The notes below the pieces were generated by a model. That model worked only from the letters and a program-made list of their open reading frames with translations, was not told the origin of the DNA and did no database searches. A stretch of DNA of 64,000 nucleotides from Miltoncostaea sp963823515. Lineage in GTDB: Bacteria > Actinomycetota > Thermoleophilia > Miltoncostaeales > Miltoncostaeaceae. Position numbers and translations under genes: made by a program. Position 1 is the first letter of the stretch. Every line of letters begins with the position of its first letter. Location of the stretch: contig CAWGMB010000014.1 in the NCBI GenBank assembly GCA_963823515.1, positions 124,001-188,000 of the forward strand. The letters are read 5' to 3'. Shown here piece by piece: positions 41,001 through 53,752 of the stretch.

Positions 41001-42031
41001 CCTCGCGCTCGCCGCGAGCCGGGGCCGGGCCGGCCATCGGCCGCCGCCGGATGGGCCCGCCCGCCGCCGGGGATCAGCCGCGGCGGGCCCCGCTCGGGCA
41101 GCGGCACCTCCACGGCGTCGAGGTCGGCGGGCGCAACCGTCGCGGCGAACGCCTCGCGCGCCTCCGCCAGCACCTCCTCGCGGGGGTAGCGGCTCGAGCG
41201 GTGCGTGAGCGCCAGCAGCCCCACGCCCGCACGCGCGGCAAGCGCCCCCGCCTGGGCCGCCGTCGTGTGGCCGGCGCGATCGGCGAGCGCCCGGTCGCGC
41301 TCCAGGAAGGTGGCCTCGTGCACCAGCAGGTCCGCGCCCGCGGCGGCCTCCTCGATCCTCGGCGCCGGCCGCGTGTCGCCCGAGAAGACGATGCGCCGGC
41401 CGGGCCGCGGCGGTCCGGTGACGGCCCCGGGCGCGACGGGCCCGCCCGCCCCCCGGTCCACCACGTGCCCGGAGGCCAGCCGCGCGCGGTCGGGACCCGG
41501 CGGCACGCCGAGCGCGGCGAGGCCCTCGCCGCTCAGGTGGCCGGGCAGCGGATCCTCCACGAGCGCCCATCCGAGCGCCGGGCAGTCGTGCCGGGCATGG
41601 AGGCCGATCAGCCGGTACCCGTCCCGGCTCTCTACGCCCCCCGGCTCGACCTCCCGCACCTCGAGCGGGTACCCCAGGTCCCCGAGGTGCGCGCGGAAGC
41701 CGTCGACGAGGGCGCGAACTCCGACCGGGCCGAGGATCAGGAGACCGTGCGGGCGGTCCTCCTCCAGCGTGGCGAGCAGGCCCGGCAGGCCGAGGGTGTG
41801 ATCGGGGTGGCAGTGGGTGATCAGGATCGTCCGCAACCGCCGCAGGCCCGGCCACGAGAGCATCATCTGCCGCTGCGTGCCCTCCCCGCAGTTGACCAGG
41901 ATGCGCTCGGAGCCACGCGCGACGATGGCCGCCGCCACGCCGCGCTCGGGCGTGGGCCAGCGGGCGCCGGTGCCGAGGAAGACCACCGTCAGCTGGGGCG
42001 CTCCCGGCGGATGGGGCCCCGGGGGTCTCAC
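40991..42031 (-). CDS. Ribonuclease Z-type metallo-beta-lactamase
   Basis: A 346-residue protein. It begins PQLTVVFLGTGARWPTPERG and has the zinc motif ILITHCHPDHTLGLPGLLAT (HxHxDH), a middle exosite-like loop, then RRIVFSGDTRPAPRI with the bridging Asp, LLVHEATFLERD, and ALTHRSSRYPREEVLAEARE with a final zinc His. This order matches tRNase Z/ElaC, which removes 3' trailers from pre-tRNA; relevant here because tRNA-Leu lacks an encoded CCA. The first 12 residues from the GTG at 42031 are Pro-rich and may not be translated. It follows uspA by 12 nt. Confidence 0.88.
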   Translation of the reverse strand: MRPPGPHPPGAPQLTVVFLGTGARWPTPERGVAAAIVARGSERILVNCGEGTQRQMMLSWPGLRRLRTILITHCHPDHTLGLPGLLATLEEDRPHGLLILGPVGVRALVDGFRAHLGDLGYPLEVREVEPGGVESRDGYRLIGLHARHDCPALGWALVEDPLPGHLSGEGLAALGVPPGPDRARLASGHVVDRGAGGPVAPGAVTGPPRPGRRIVFSGDTRPAPRIEEAAAGADLLVHEATFLERDRALADRAGHTTAAQAGALAARAGVGLLALTHRSSRYPREEVLAEAREAFAATVAPADLDAVEVPLPERGPPRLIPGGGRAHPAAADGRPGPGSRRARGDR

Positions 42032-42043
42032 GGGCGCCCGCCC

Positions 42044-42484
42044 TCACCCGCTCCCGGCGGGGGCCGGGCGCACGAGGAGCACCGGGCAGGGGGCGTGGTA
42101 GGCCAGATGCGAGGCGAAGCCCCCCAGCAGCGCACGCTCCGCGCGCCCGCGATGCGCCGCGGCGACGGCCAGGTCGATGTCGCGGCTCTCCAGGTAGTCG
42201 CAGGCGGCGCCGGGGGCCCAGCCCTCGAGCAGCGTGGCCGTCGCGCCGGGCGTGCGCGCCGCCTCCCGCTCGATCCACTCCCGCGCCGCGTCTCGGACCT
42301 CCTCGTAGGGGAAACCGACCCCTCCGTACAGGTCGCCGTAGAGCGGCCACGGAGGCGAGGACACGTGCACGAGGTGGAGCTCACCCGGCGACTGGGCCCG
42401 CAGGGCGAGCGCCTCGGCCTTGACCCTCTCGGAGGAGGGATCCTCGTCGATGAAACAGGCGATCTTCGCGTAGGGGGCGGGCAT
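42044..42484 (-). CDS. Universal stress protein (UspA family)
   Basis: A 146-residue UspA-fold protein. It begins MPAPYAKIACFIDEDPSSER and ends with the nucleotide-loop region DLAVAAAHRGRAERALLGGF and SHLAYHAPCPVLLVR, the usual G-x2-G-x9-G-S/T type, slightly altered. Relatives bind ATP or AMP and help under stress. The ATG at 42484 is preceded by GAGGA; a GTG 24 nt further up is less likely. It is co-transcribed with the RNase Z gene. Confidence 0.88.
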   Translation of the reverse strand: MPAPYAKIACFIDEDPSSERVKAEALALRAQSPGELHLVHVSSPPWPLYGDLYGGVGFPYEEVRDAAREWIEREAARTPGATATLLEGWAPGAACDYLESRDIDLAVAAAHRGRAERALLGGFASHLAYHAPCPVLLVRPAPAGSG

Positions 42485-42671
42485 CCCTTCCTCTCTCGTC
42501 CGACTCACCGTGACGTCGACACAGCCTCCCTCGCGGGCGCCGGCGTGGCGTCCGCGCCGACCCGCCCGCCGTCACGGCAAAACCACATCCGGGCGTCGTG
42601 GTCGGGCGGACCCGCGCGCCCGCGGCACGGGCCGGGGGGCCGACGGCGTCGCCGGATGAGAGCATCGCGGC

Positions 42672-43445
42672 ATGCCGGCCATCCGCATCCACTCCTGGGG
42701 CGCTCCCGCCGCGCCGCCGGTGCTGATCGCGCACGGCGTGATGAACACCGGGGCGCGCTTCCGGGCCCTCGCGGAGGACGAGCTGCCCGCGGCGCGCGTG
42801 CTCGCGCCGGACCTGCGCGGCCACGGCCACTCCACCTGGGATCCGCCGTGGAACGTCGAGCGCCACGTCACCGACCTGCTCGGCGTTCTGGACCACGAGG
42901 GCGTGGAGCGCGCTCTTGTGGTGGGCCATTCCTTCGGCGGCCTGCTCGCCCTGCACCTGGCGTGCGCGGCGCCGGGCCGGGTGCGCGGCGTGGTGCTCCT
43001 CGACCCCGCCGCGGAGCTCGATCCGGGGCGCGCCGGCGCCCAGGCCGAGGAGGCCCGCCACGACGAGGGCTGGGCCTCGGTCGAGGAGGCGCGCGCGGCC
43101 CGCCGGGCCCTGCGGCCCGCTCATTCGCGCGGGACGGTGGAGGAGGACCTCGCAACGTTCCTGGAGCCCTGCTGCGACGGGCGGGTGCGCTTTCGCTTCA
43201 GCCGCCCGGCCGTCGTCGCAGCGTGGGGCGAGATGGCGCGGCCCGCCCCGTCGCTCGCCGGGTACCCTGGCGCGGTGACCCTCGTCGCCGCGAACCTCGC
43301 CGACTACGTCACCCCCGGGCTGCGGGCGTCGCTGCGGCGCGACCTCGGCGACCGGCTGACCGAGACCGGGATCGACGCCGGGCACATGCTCTTCTGGGAC
43401 GCGCCCGGCGCCGTCGGGGCGATCGTCCGGGAGGCGCTCGGCTGA
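42672..43445 (+). CDS. Alpha/beta-fold hydrolase
   Basis: A 257-residue serine hydrolase. Strand and oxyanion region VLIAHGVMNTGARFRALAE, then APDLRGHGHSTWDPP, the nucleophile elbow ALVVGHSFGGLLAL (Ser), and near the C-terminus GIDAGHMLFWDAPG with the catalytic His. The acid is probably the Asp in the strand between. The substrate is unknown. It begins an operon: its stop overlaps a 59-aa membrane gene (TGATG), which overlaps a quinone oxidoreductase gene (GTGA). Confidence 0.9.
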   Translation: MPAIRIHSWGAPAAPPVLIAHGVMNTGARFRALAEDELPAARVLAPDLRGHGHSTWDPPWNVERHVTDLLGVLDHEGVERALVVGHSFGGLLALHLACAAPGRVRGVVLLDPAAELDPGRAGAQAEEARHDEGWASVEEARAARRALRPAHSRGTVEEDLATFLEPCCDGRVRFRFSRPAVVAAWGEMARPAPSLAGYPGAVTLVAANLADYVTPGLRASLRRDLGDRLTETGIDAGHMLFWDAPGAVGAIVREALG

Positions 43446-43624
43446 TGCCCGGCGCCACCTCCACCCGGCGGCTCGCCTGGGCCTCGTACGGCACGGCCGT
43501 CGGACTGGCCGTCGGCACCGTGGCCGGGCTCGCGACGGGGTCGGAGATCTCCGCCGCGATCGGAGCGGCCGCCGGAGCCATCGTCGGAGTCGTGATCGGC
43601 CGCCTGCGGGAGCGGCGGACGTGA
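43445..43624 (+). CDS. Small glycine-rich membrane protein (59 aa)
   Basis: It reads MPGATSTRRLAWASYGTAVG then LAVGTVAGLATGSEISAAIG and AAAGAIVGVVIGRL, ending in basic residues. The sequence is two hydrophobic helices with GxxxG/GxxxA spacing, a glycine-zipper pattern. It has no recognised function. Stop-start overlaps on both sides tie it to the hydrolase and the oxidoreductase. Confidence 0.75.
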   Translation: MPGATSTRRLAWASYGTAVGLAVGTVAGLATGSEISAAIGAAAGAIVGVVIGRLRERRT

Positions 43625-44607
43625 GGGCCGTGGTCATCACGCGGCCCGGCGGCCCGGAGGTGCTCGAGGTCGCGGAGGTCCCCGATCCACGCCCCGGCGA
43701 GGGCGAGGTGGTGCTGGCGGTGGCGGCGAGCGCGGTCAACCGCGCCGACCTCATGCAGCGCGAGGGGCGCTACCCGCCCCCGCCCGGCGCGAGCGAGATC
43801 CCCGGCCTGGAGGCCGCGGGCACCGTGCTCGAGACCGGCCCCGCCGTGAGCGGCTGGGCGCCGGGCGACCGTGCCATGGCGTTGCTGGGCGGAGGCGGCT
43901 ACGCCGAGCGGGTGGCGGTCGCGGCCGGACAGCTGATGCCGGTCCCCGAGGGAATGGACCTCGCGACCGCCGCCGCCATCCCCGAGGTGTTCCTCACCGC
44001 CTGGCTCTCGCTGCGCCGGCTCACGGGTCTCGCCGCAGGCGAGACCCTCCTCGTGCACGCGGCCGCGAGCGGCGTGGGCACGGCCGCGATCCAGGTGGCG
44101 CACGAACTCGGCGCCGAGACGATCGGGACGGTCCGCGGCGAGGCGAAGGCGGCCGCGGTCCAGGCGCTGGGCGCCCGGTGCGTGGTGGTCCACGAGGGGC
44201 GCTTCGCCGATGCGGTGCGGGGGATGACCGGCGGCGGCGGCGCGGACGTCGTCCTCGACCTGGTGGGCGCCTCGTACTGGGCCGAGAACGTGCGCTGCCT
44301 GGCCCGCCTCGGGCGCATCTCGCTGGTGGGCCTGGTGGGCGGCAGCCGCGTCGAGGTGGACCTGTCCGCCCTCCTGCCCCTCCAGGCGACGATCCGCGCC
44401 TCGACGCTGCGCGCGCGGACGACCGCGGAGAAGGCGGACCTGGCCGCCGAGTTCGCCGCCTGGGGCGTCCCCCGACTCGCCGACGGGCGCCTGCGGCCAG
44501 TCGTCGACCGCGTCCTGGCTCTCGAGGAGGCGGCCGAGGCGCACCGGATCGTGGGCGCCGACGCCACGGTCGGAAAGGTCGTGTTGCGGATGCCGGGCGC
44601 GGGCTGA
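43621..44607 (+). CDS. NADPH:quinone oxidoreductase (zinc-free MDR family)
   Basis: A 328-residue medium-chain dehydrogenase/reductase of the quinone reductase (PIG3-like) group. It has VAASAVNRADLMQREGRYPPPP, EIPGLEAAGTVLETG, LLVHAAASGVGTAAIQVAHELG (nucleotide loop) and VVLDLVGASYWAENVRCLARLGR. No catalytic zinc ligands are seen, as in quinone reductases. The GTG at 43621 overlaps the small membrane gene. It probably reduces quinones or enones with NADPH. Confidence 0.93.
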   Translation: MRAVVITRPGGPEVLEVAEVPDPRPGEGEVVLAVAASAVNRADLMQREGRYPPPPGASEIPGLEAAGTVLETGPAVSGWAPGDRAMALLGGGGYAERVAVAAGQLMPVPEGMDLATAAAIPEVFLTAWLSLRRLTGLAAGETLLVHAAASGVGTAAIQVAHELGAETIGTVRGEAKAAAVQALGARCVVVHEGRFADAVRGMTGGGGADVVLDLVGASYWAENVRCLARLGRISLVGLVGGSRVEVDLSALLPLQATIRASTLRARTTAEKADLAAEFAAWGVPRLADGRLRPVVDRVLALEEAAEAHRIVGADATVGKVVLRMPGAG

Positions 44608-44654
44608 TCGATGCGCTACGGTTCGACCCTCGTTTCCCCCGGAAGGGAGGGCTC

Positions 44655-44807
44655 ATGAAGAAGCTCCTGGTGCTGCTCGTGCTCGGTGGACTGGCCTACT
44701 GGCTCATGAAGGACCGTCTGGGCGGCGAGCCCGACGAGTTCGTCTTCACCGAGGCGCCCCCCGCAGGCGAGGCGCAGGCGGCGACTCCCCCGCCCCCGGC
44801 GGTCTGA
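44655..44807 (+). CDS. Small single-span membrane protein (50 aa)
   Basis: MKKLLVLLVLGGLAYWLMKD is a membrane span, followed by a short acidic tail (EPDEFVFTEAPPAGEA). It resembles in layout the short DLW-39-type actinobacterial proteins, though the DLW motif itself is absent. A strong Shine-Dalgarno (GGAAGGGAGG) precedes the ATG. The function is unknown. Confidence 0.7.
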   Translation: MKKLLVLLVLGGLAYWLMKDRLGGEPDEFVFTEAPPAGEAQAATPPPPAV

Positions 44808-44816
44808 CCCCACCCC

Positions 44817-45307
44817 GTGGGGCTGCGCCTGCGCGATGACCACTCGGAGCTCCTGGGCACCGTCGAGCCCGAGCTCCGAGTGGCCGCCGAGGCGCTCGGC
44901 ATGGGGCTGCGGGCGGAGCTGATCCGCCTGGCGCCCGCGCTCACCCGCCCACCGGGCGACGCGCCCGAGGGCACCGACGCCACGCTCGCCCAGCTCGACC
45001 TCGACCACGAGGGCGCCCCGGACGCCCTGTCGCTGGCGGCGTGCGTCGCCGCCCACCGCGCCTATGCGATCGCCCGCGGCGATCCGGAGGCGGTGAGCGC
45101 CGGTGCGCTCGCCCTGGCGCGCCTTCTGGTGTGGGCGCAGCGCGCGGCGATGCTCGGCCCCGCCCCGCGGGTCGAGTGGATCGGCCCGGCGCCGCGGCGC
45201 CCGGAGCCGGAGGGGCGCCTGTCGCTGGGCGCGCGCTGCGCCCTCGAGATGCACGGCGCCACGCGGCGCGCCGAGGCGGTGGCGCTCATCACCCGGCCCG
45301 ACGGGGG

Positions 45308-45311
<4 letters not shown>
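44817..45311 (+). CDS. Hypothetical protein (164 aa)
   Basis: The GTG at 44817 lies 9 nt after the preceding stop, so it is likely co-transcribed. The protein is Ala/Leu-rich and helical (ELRVAAEALGMGLRAELIRL; ALSLAACVAAHRAYAIARGD) with a beta-rich end (RLSLGARCALEMHGATRR). No domain is recognised. Its stop overlaps the rpoD stop head-on in CTAG, so no terminator lies between them. Confidence 0.65.
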
Positions 45312-46377
<1,066 letters not shown>

Positions 46378-46381
<4 letters not shown>

Positions 46382-48102
46382 CCGTCCGCCCTCAGCGCCG
46401 CGCGCACGCGGCGCGCCAGGTCGAGGGCCTCGAGCCGACCCTGCTCGTCACCCCTCGTCCTCATCTCGGCGGCGCGGCGCTCCAGCATCGGCAACTCGAC
46501 ACGGTACGCGGCCTCGCGCAGCTCCGCGTCGCTGGGCTCGGATCCCGCAAGCTCGACTCGCAATGCGAGACCGACCGGCGCCAGGTCCTCCGGCCACTGC
46601 TCGAGGTCGACCTCGCCGCCGCGGATCAGCTCGAAGGCGCGACGGTGCCCCTCGCTCTGGAAGGCCGCCGGGGGAAGGCCGTCGAGGAAGGGGCGGGCGG
46701 CGGCCGGGCGCGCGATCGCCATCGCCAGGAAGCGCTGCTCGCGCACCTCGTCGGGCGAGGCGGCCCGCGGCGCGAGCATCTCGACGACGGGGGCGTCGTT
46801 GCGCGACGCCTGGCGCAGGCGCTCCTCCATACCGGGCGAGAGCTGAAGGCTGCTAGCGGTCAAGCGCACCCAGTCATCCTTCTCCACCGAGTCAGGGAAC
46901 CGCCGAAGCAATTCGGCGATGATCGTGAGCGACGCCTCCCGCTCCCGCGGAGACTTTCCCGCCCGCGCCACTCGAGATTCGATGAGGGAAGTTACCAGAG
47001 GTTGTGACGTTTGTACCGCGCGCGCGAGAGCATGCCTACCCGCCTCATCGGCGGCCATTTCCCCTGGATCCTGGCCGATCGGCAGCTGGACGGCCGACCA
47101 CTCCAGGTTGACGTCGGCGCCGGCTTCGACGCTGCGCCAGGCCGCCTGCTGGCCCGCGGCGTCGGCGTCGAAGCAGAGCTTCACCTCCGGAGCCCATCGC
47201 CGCAGGAGCCGGATCTGGTCGGTCGTCAGCGACGTGCCCATGCACGCGACGGCCGAGTCGATCCCCGCGGCCATCAGCCCCATCACGTCGGTGTAGCCCT
47301 CGACCACGACGAAGTACTTCGAGCGGGTGGCCGCCACCCGCGCCTCGGCGAGCCCGAAGAGCAGCTTGCGCTTGGTGAACTGCGGCCCCTCGGGTGAGTT
47401 GACGTACTTCGCCCGCTCGTTGGGGTCGAGCGTGCGGCCGCCGAACCCCTGCACCCGCCCCTGGCTGTCGCCGATCGGGAACATGATGCGCGAGGTGAAG
47501 AAGTCGCCCACCTGCCCGCCCCGGCGGCGCGCGAGCCCGGCGTCGATGAGCTCGTCGCGCCGGAAGCCCTCCTTGAGCGCGCGGCCGGCCAGCACGGCGC
47601 CGCTGCCCGGGGCGTAGCCGACCCGCAGGCGGCGCACCAGCTCCTCCTCGAAGCCCCGGCCCAGCAGGTACTCGCGGGCCACGGCGGCCTCGTCGGCGCG
47701 CCAGAGGTACTCGGCGTAGAAGGCCGCGGCCCGGTCGAGGAGCCGGCGGCGGCGCTCGGCGGCCTCGCGTCGCGCCTGGTCCTGCGGGGTCTCCTCCGCG
47801 AACGAGACCGGGATGCTGAAGCGCTCGGCCAGCGCCTCGATCGCCTCGCCGAACGTCGCCGCGCCCTCCTGCTCGCGCATCCAGGTGATCGCGTCGCCGC
47901 TCACCCCGCAGCCATGGCAGTAGTAGCGGCGGAAGTCGGGCGGCAGGAGGCTGAACGACGGCGTGCGCTCGGGACCGTGGAACGGGCACCGCCCCCACCA
48001 GCGGCCACCGCGGCGCACGAGCTCGACGCGGCCGCGCACGAGTTCCACCAGATCGACGCCCTGGCGGACCGACTCGACGCTGTCGGGGGAGATCAGCGGC
48101 AC
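46378..48102 (-). CDS. dnaG: DNA primase
   Basis: A 574-residue primase. It has the N-terminal zinc-binding domain CPFHGPERTPSFSLLP with YYCHGCGVSGDAITW, and a primase core with GYAPGSGAVLAGRAL and GFGGRTLDPNERAKYVNSPE. The TOPRIM domain has YFVVVEGYTDVMGLMAAG and CFDADAAGQQAAWR (Asp metal ligands). The C-terminal helicase-binding domain is helical. The GTG start at 48102 is followed by PLISPDSVESVRQGVDLVEL. A TATCCT box lies about 30 nt upstream in the region shared with msrA. Confidence 0.97.
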
Positions 48103-48200
48103 CGCGTAAGACTCCCGTCATTCACGGAACACAGGATAGGGGGCGTCAACTGGACACCCGACCTACAGTTGTCGGAGACCGCGCGCAACAGGAGGAAATC

Positions 48201-48857
48201 ATGGGGCTCTTCTCGCGAATGAAGGCTGGGATCCCGTCCGCCGAGGATGCGCTGCCCGGCCGCGAGCAGACGATGCCGGTCACCGAGCGCCACTTCGTCC
48301 TCGGAACCTCGATCGCGCCGCCCTTCCCCGAGAACATGGAGCTGGCCCTGGTGGGCCTCGGCTGCTTCTGGGGCGCCGAGCGGCTGTTCTGGCAGGCCGG
48401 GGGCGTCCACACGACCGCGGTCGGGTACGCGGGCGGGCACACGCCCAACCCGACGTACGAGGAGGTCTGCTCCGGGCTGACCGGGCACAACGAGGTGGTG
48501 CGGGTGGTCTTCGACCCCGAGGTCACGAGCTTCGACAACATCATGCGGATCTTCTGGGAGGGGCACGACCCGACCCAGGGTATGCGCCAGGGCAACGACC
48601 GGGGCACCCAGTACCGCTCCGGCGTCTACACCTGTTCGGACGCGCAGCGCGAGATCGCCGAGGCGACCCGCGACGCCTACCAGCCCCTCCTGACCGAGCG
48701 GGGCTACGGGACGATCACCACGGAGATCGTCCCGGCGGGCCCGTTCTACTACGCCGAGGAGTACCACCAGCAGTACCTCGCCAAGGTGCCGAACGGCTAC
48801 TGCGGCCTCGGCGGGACCGGCGTCACCTGCCCGGTGGGGGTGGTCTCCGCCGACTGA
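48201..48857 (+). CDS. msrA: Peptide methionine sulfoxide reductase MsrA
   Basis: A 218-residue enzyme reducing methionine-S-sulfoxide. The catalytic motif LVGLGCFWGAERLFWQAGGV has the nucleophile Cys. YAGGHTPNPTYEEVCSGLTGH, FWEGHDPTQGMRQGNDRGTQYRS and EEYHQQYLAK follow, all MsrA hallmarks. The ending YCGLGGTGVTCPVG carries two resolving Cys. It has a longer N-terminus (about 45 residues, with KAGIPSAEDALPGRE) than the minimal form, as in many actinobacteria. Shine-Dalgarno AGGAGGAAA precedes the ATG. Divergent from dnaG. Confidence 0.97.
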   Translation: MGLFSRMKAGIPSAEDALPGREQTMPVTERHFVLGTSIAPPFPENMELALVGLGCFWGAERLFWQAGGVHTTAVGYAGGHTPNPTYEEVCSGLTGHNEVVRVVFDPEVTSFDNIMRIFWEGHDPTQGMRQGNDRGTQYRSGVYTCSDAQREIAEATRDAYQPLLTERGYGTITTEIVPAGPFYYAEEYHQQYLAKVPNGYCGLGGTGVTCPVGVVSAD

Positions 48858-48863
48858 CGGACG

Positions 48864-48893
48864 GCGCCCACGGCCCGGGACGGCCGTGGGCGC
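48864..48893. terminator. Convergent terminator between msrA and the LEA-like gene
   Basis: GCGCCCACGGCC and GGCCGTGGGCGC form a perfect 12-bp stem with a 6-nt loop, 7 nt past the msrA stop and 10 nt from the stop of the convergent gene. Confidence 0.75.
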
Positions 48894-48902
48894 TCCCCGG
48901 GG

Positions 48903-49241
48903 CTACTCGGGCTTCGGCCCCCCCGGCTCCTTGACGGCGCCGAGCGCGGCCTTCGCCTTCTCGCTGATCGAGCCCTCGCCCTTGGCGATCCCGGTGACCT
49001 CCTTGGCGTCCTCGGCCAACTTGCCGGCGACGCCCTTGCCCTTCTCGGTGAGGTCGCCCGCGACGTCCTTGCCCTTTCCGGCGAGCTCCTTGCCCTTCTC
49101 GGTGAGGTCGCCCGCGACGTCCTTGGCCTTGACGGCCAGGTCGCCCGCGACGTCCTTGGCCTTGACGGCCAGGTCGCCCGCGACGTCCTTGCCCTTCTCC
49201 GCAAGCCCCTTCGCCTTGTCGACCATATCGTCGCTACTCAT
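48903..49241 (-). CDS. LEA-like hydrophilic repeat protein
   Basis: A 112-residue, very hydrophilic, Lys/Asp/Ala/Gly-rich protein. It has 11-residue amphipathic repeats: KAKDVAGDLAV twice and EKGK(D/E) variants, ending SEKAKAALGAVKEP. It has no Cys or Trp. The pattern fits group-3 LEA or CsbD-like stress proteins that protect membranes or proteins during drying, by analogy only. DNA-level repeats of 33 bp back the recent expansion. The ATG at 49241 follows a G-rich stretch. Confidence 0.75.
   Translation of the reverse strand: MSSDDMVDKAKGLAEKGKDVAGDLAVKAKDVAGDLAVKAKDVAGDLTEKGKELAGKGKDVAGDLTEKGKGVAGKLAEDAKEVTGIAKGEGSISEKAKAALGAVKEPGGPKPE
49051..49200. repeat. 33-bp tandem repeats in the LEA-like gene
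   Basis: The block AGGTCGCCCGCGACGTCCTT occurs at 49051, 49105, 49138 and 49171; the last three are spaced exactly 33 bp. The units code for 11-residue repeats. Confidence 0.85.
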
Positions 49242-49372
49242 ACCCCCACCCCCGCGTCGATGCGTTCCGTGCTCCGCCCGGGGCGGGCGCACGCCGCTCC
49301 CATTCTCGGGTCGCGGGTGGTCGACGGCAAGCAGCCGAGCGCGGTGAGGCGAGACCGTGGCGCGACCGGGAC

Positions 49373-50362
49373 CTAGAGAGGGCCCTCGCTCGGCATGAAG
49401 GTGTCGCGGTAGAGGCGCAGCGCATAGCGGTCGGTCATACCGGCCACGAAATCGGTGACCCGGCTCACCAGATCCGGCTCGGGGGCCGGCGGCAGGGCCT
49501 CCGGGTGGTCCAGATACCAGAGGAAGAGCGCCCGCACGACGCCGCGGGCGCGGTGCGCCTCATCGGCGGCCGGCGGTGCCAGGTAGACCCTCTGGAACAT
49601 GAACTTGCGCAGCCGCAGGAACGCGCCGCCGATCTCGGGCGACTGCCGGATGCGGTCGGCTTCGGCGCTGGTGGCGACCACGTCGCTCACCAGCGTCGTG
49701 AGCCGCTCGGAGGTCGTGGCGCCGAGCAGCCCCACCTCGGCCGCGGGGAGGTCGGCGGCGGTGATCAGCCCGGCGCGCAGCGCGTCCTCGATGTCGTGGT
49801 TCACGTATGCGATCCGGTCGAGGAGCCGCACGATCTGGCCCTCGAGCGTGGCGGGCAGGCCCGGGCCGGTGTGGTGGAGGATGCCGTCGCGGACGGCGTC
49901 GGTGAGGTTCAGCCCGTGCCCGTCGCGCTCGAGCACCTCCACCACCCGCAGGCTCTGGACGTTGTGCTCGAAGCGGCGCCCGTGGCGCTCGCGCAGGATG
50001 GCGTCGAGCGCCGTCTCTCCGGCGTGCCCGAAGGGGGCGTGGCCGAGATCGTGCCCCATCGCGATCGCCTCGACGAGGTCCTCGTTCAGATGCATCGCCC
50101 GCGCCACGGTGCGCGCGACGGCCGAGACCTCGAGCGTGTGGGTGAGGCGCGTGCGGTAGTGGTCGCCCGCCGGAGCCACGAAGACCTGGGTCTTGTGCTT
50201 GAGGCGGCGGAACGATGCGGTGTGGAGGATCCGGTCGCGGTCCCTCTGGAATGCCGTGCGCAGCGGGCACGGATCCTCCGCGCGCGCCCGGACCGCGTCG
50301 GCTGCGCGCGCGGCCCGGGGCCCGAGCGGGGGCTCGCGGGGCCCGCCCACCGGGGGGCTCAC
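49373..50362 (-). CDS. dgt: Deoxyguanosinetriphosphate triphosphohydrolase-like HD protein
   Basis: A 329-residue HD-superfamily dNTPase. It has RTAFQRDRDRILHTASFRRL, KHKTQVFVAPAGDHYRTRLTHTLEVS (first metal His), AIAMGHDLGHAPFGHAGE (the HD pair), and DRIAYVNHDIEDALRAG (late Asp). It cuts dNTPs to nucleoside and triphosphate. The GTG at 50362 overlaps the previous stop as GTGA. The first 30 or so residues are Pro/Arg-rich linker. The gene is the last of the glyQ-glyS-ppdK-unknown-dgt unit. Confidence 0.93.
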   Translation of the reverse strand: MSPPVGGPREPPLGPRAARAADAVRARAEDPCPLRTAFQRDRDRILHTASFRRLKHKTQVFVAPAGDHYRTRLTHTLEVSAVARTVARAMHLNEDLVEAIAMGHDLGHAPFGHAGETALDAILRERHGRRFEHNVQSLRVVEVLERDGHGLNLTDAVRDGILHHTGPGLPATLEGQIVRLLDRIAYVNHDIEDALRAGLITAADLPAAEVGLLGATTSERLTTLVSDVVATSAEADRIRQSPEIGGAFLRLRKFMFQRVYLAPPAADEAHRARGVVRALFLWYLDHPEALPPAPEPDLVSRVTDFVAGMTDRYALRLYRDTFMPSEGPL

Positions 50363-51093
50363 CCCCTCGGCGCGAGCGGGATCGGGAACACCCACGGCCC
50401 GGAGGTCGGCCGGCCCTCGGAGGCGTCGAGCACGGTGCCCACCGTCACGGTCAGGCGACGCACGTCGGCGGGGATCGGGGGCGCGATCACCAGCGACCCG
50501 TCGAGGCGGTTGCCCGCGGCGACGCCCTGCGTGCAGGCCACCCGGTAGAGCCGCCCCGAATCGTTGACCGCGATCACGTCGAGCATGCACATCTCGGCGC
50601 GGGTGCGCTGGTCTGAGGCGTGGCACATGTACTGCATGCGGGCGCCGGTCTCGTGACGCTCCAGGGCGACGAGGGCGATGTCCAGGCCGGCGATCGACTG
50701 GACCTGGGCGACCGTCACCACCTCGCGCAGGCTCGAGGGATCGAAGACCACGTCGTCCGGGAAGCGCGCGGGCACGCTCCCCCACTCCTCCGGTGGGATG
50801 CCGCCGTCGGCGGCCGGGCCGTCGATGGTGTCGGGCGAGCGGTGCTTCCAGATCGCCGGATGCTCGCGGAAGAGAGCGACCAGCGAGCGGTGGGAGAGGG
50901 CCCGCCCGTCGTCCGGGATGTAGACGCCGCGGGTCTCGTCGGGGCCGCGCGTGAGGGCGAAGAAGGCGGCGGGGGGCCCCGAGGGCGACGAGCGATCCGC
51001 GTAGTGCATCTTCGCGATCGTCCAGCCCTCGACGATCATCTCCATCAGGTCGCCGAGGCTCGCCAGCGCGTAGGGGGTCTCGCCGGCGCCCAT
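50359..51093 (-). CDS. Hypothetical protein between dgt and ppdK (244 aa)
   Basis: The protein starts MGAGETPYALASLGDLMEMI. It has a beta-rich middle (AFFALTRGPDETRGVYIPDD), a helical stretch (REVVTVAQVQSIAGLDIALV) and a beta-rich end (LYRVACTQGVAAGN). I recognise no domain. It sits 4 nt after ppdK and overlaps dgt, so it is co-transcribed with both, which suggests a conserved but unnamed partner. Two short cysteine-containing motifs (MCHASD, AEMCMLD) are visible, without a clear metal pattern. Confidence 0.7.
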   Translation of the reverse strand: MGAGETPYALASLGDLMEMIVEGWTIAKMHYADRSSPSGPPAAFFALTRGPDETRGVYIPDDGRALSHRSLVALFREHPAIWKHRSPDTIDGPAADGGIPPEEWGSVPARFPDDVVFDPSSLREVVTVAQVQSIAGLDIALVALERHETGARMQYMCHASDQRTRAEMCMLDVIAVNDSGRLYRVACTQGVAAGNRLDGSLVIAPPIPADVRRLTVTVGTVLDASEGRPTSGPWVFPIPLAPRG

Positions 51094-51097
51094 CGGG

Positions 51098-53748
<2,651 letters not shown>

Positions 53749-53752
<4 letters not shown>

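Noticed and set aside
48143..48175. Inverted repeat CAACTG...CAGTTG between dnaG and msrA as an operator
   Set aside because: Only 6 bp with a long gap; too short to call without further support.
49051..49200. Regular 33-bp repeats that could suggest a CRISPR array
   Set aside because: The units are contiguous without spacers, in frame, and encode an 11-residue protein repeat.
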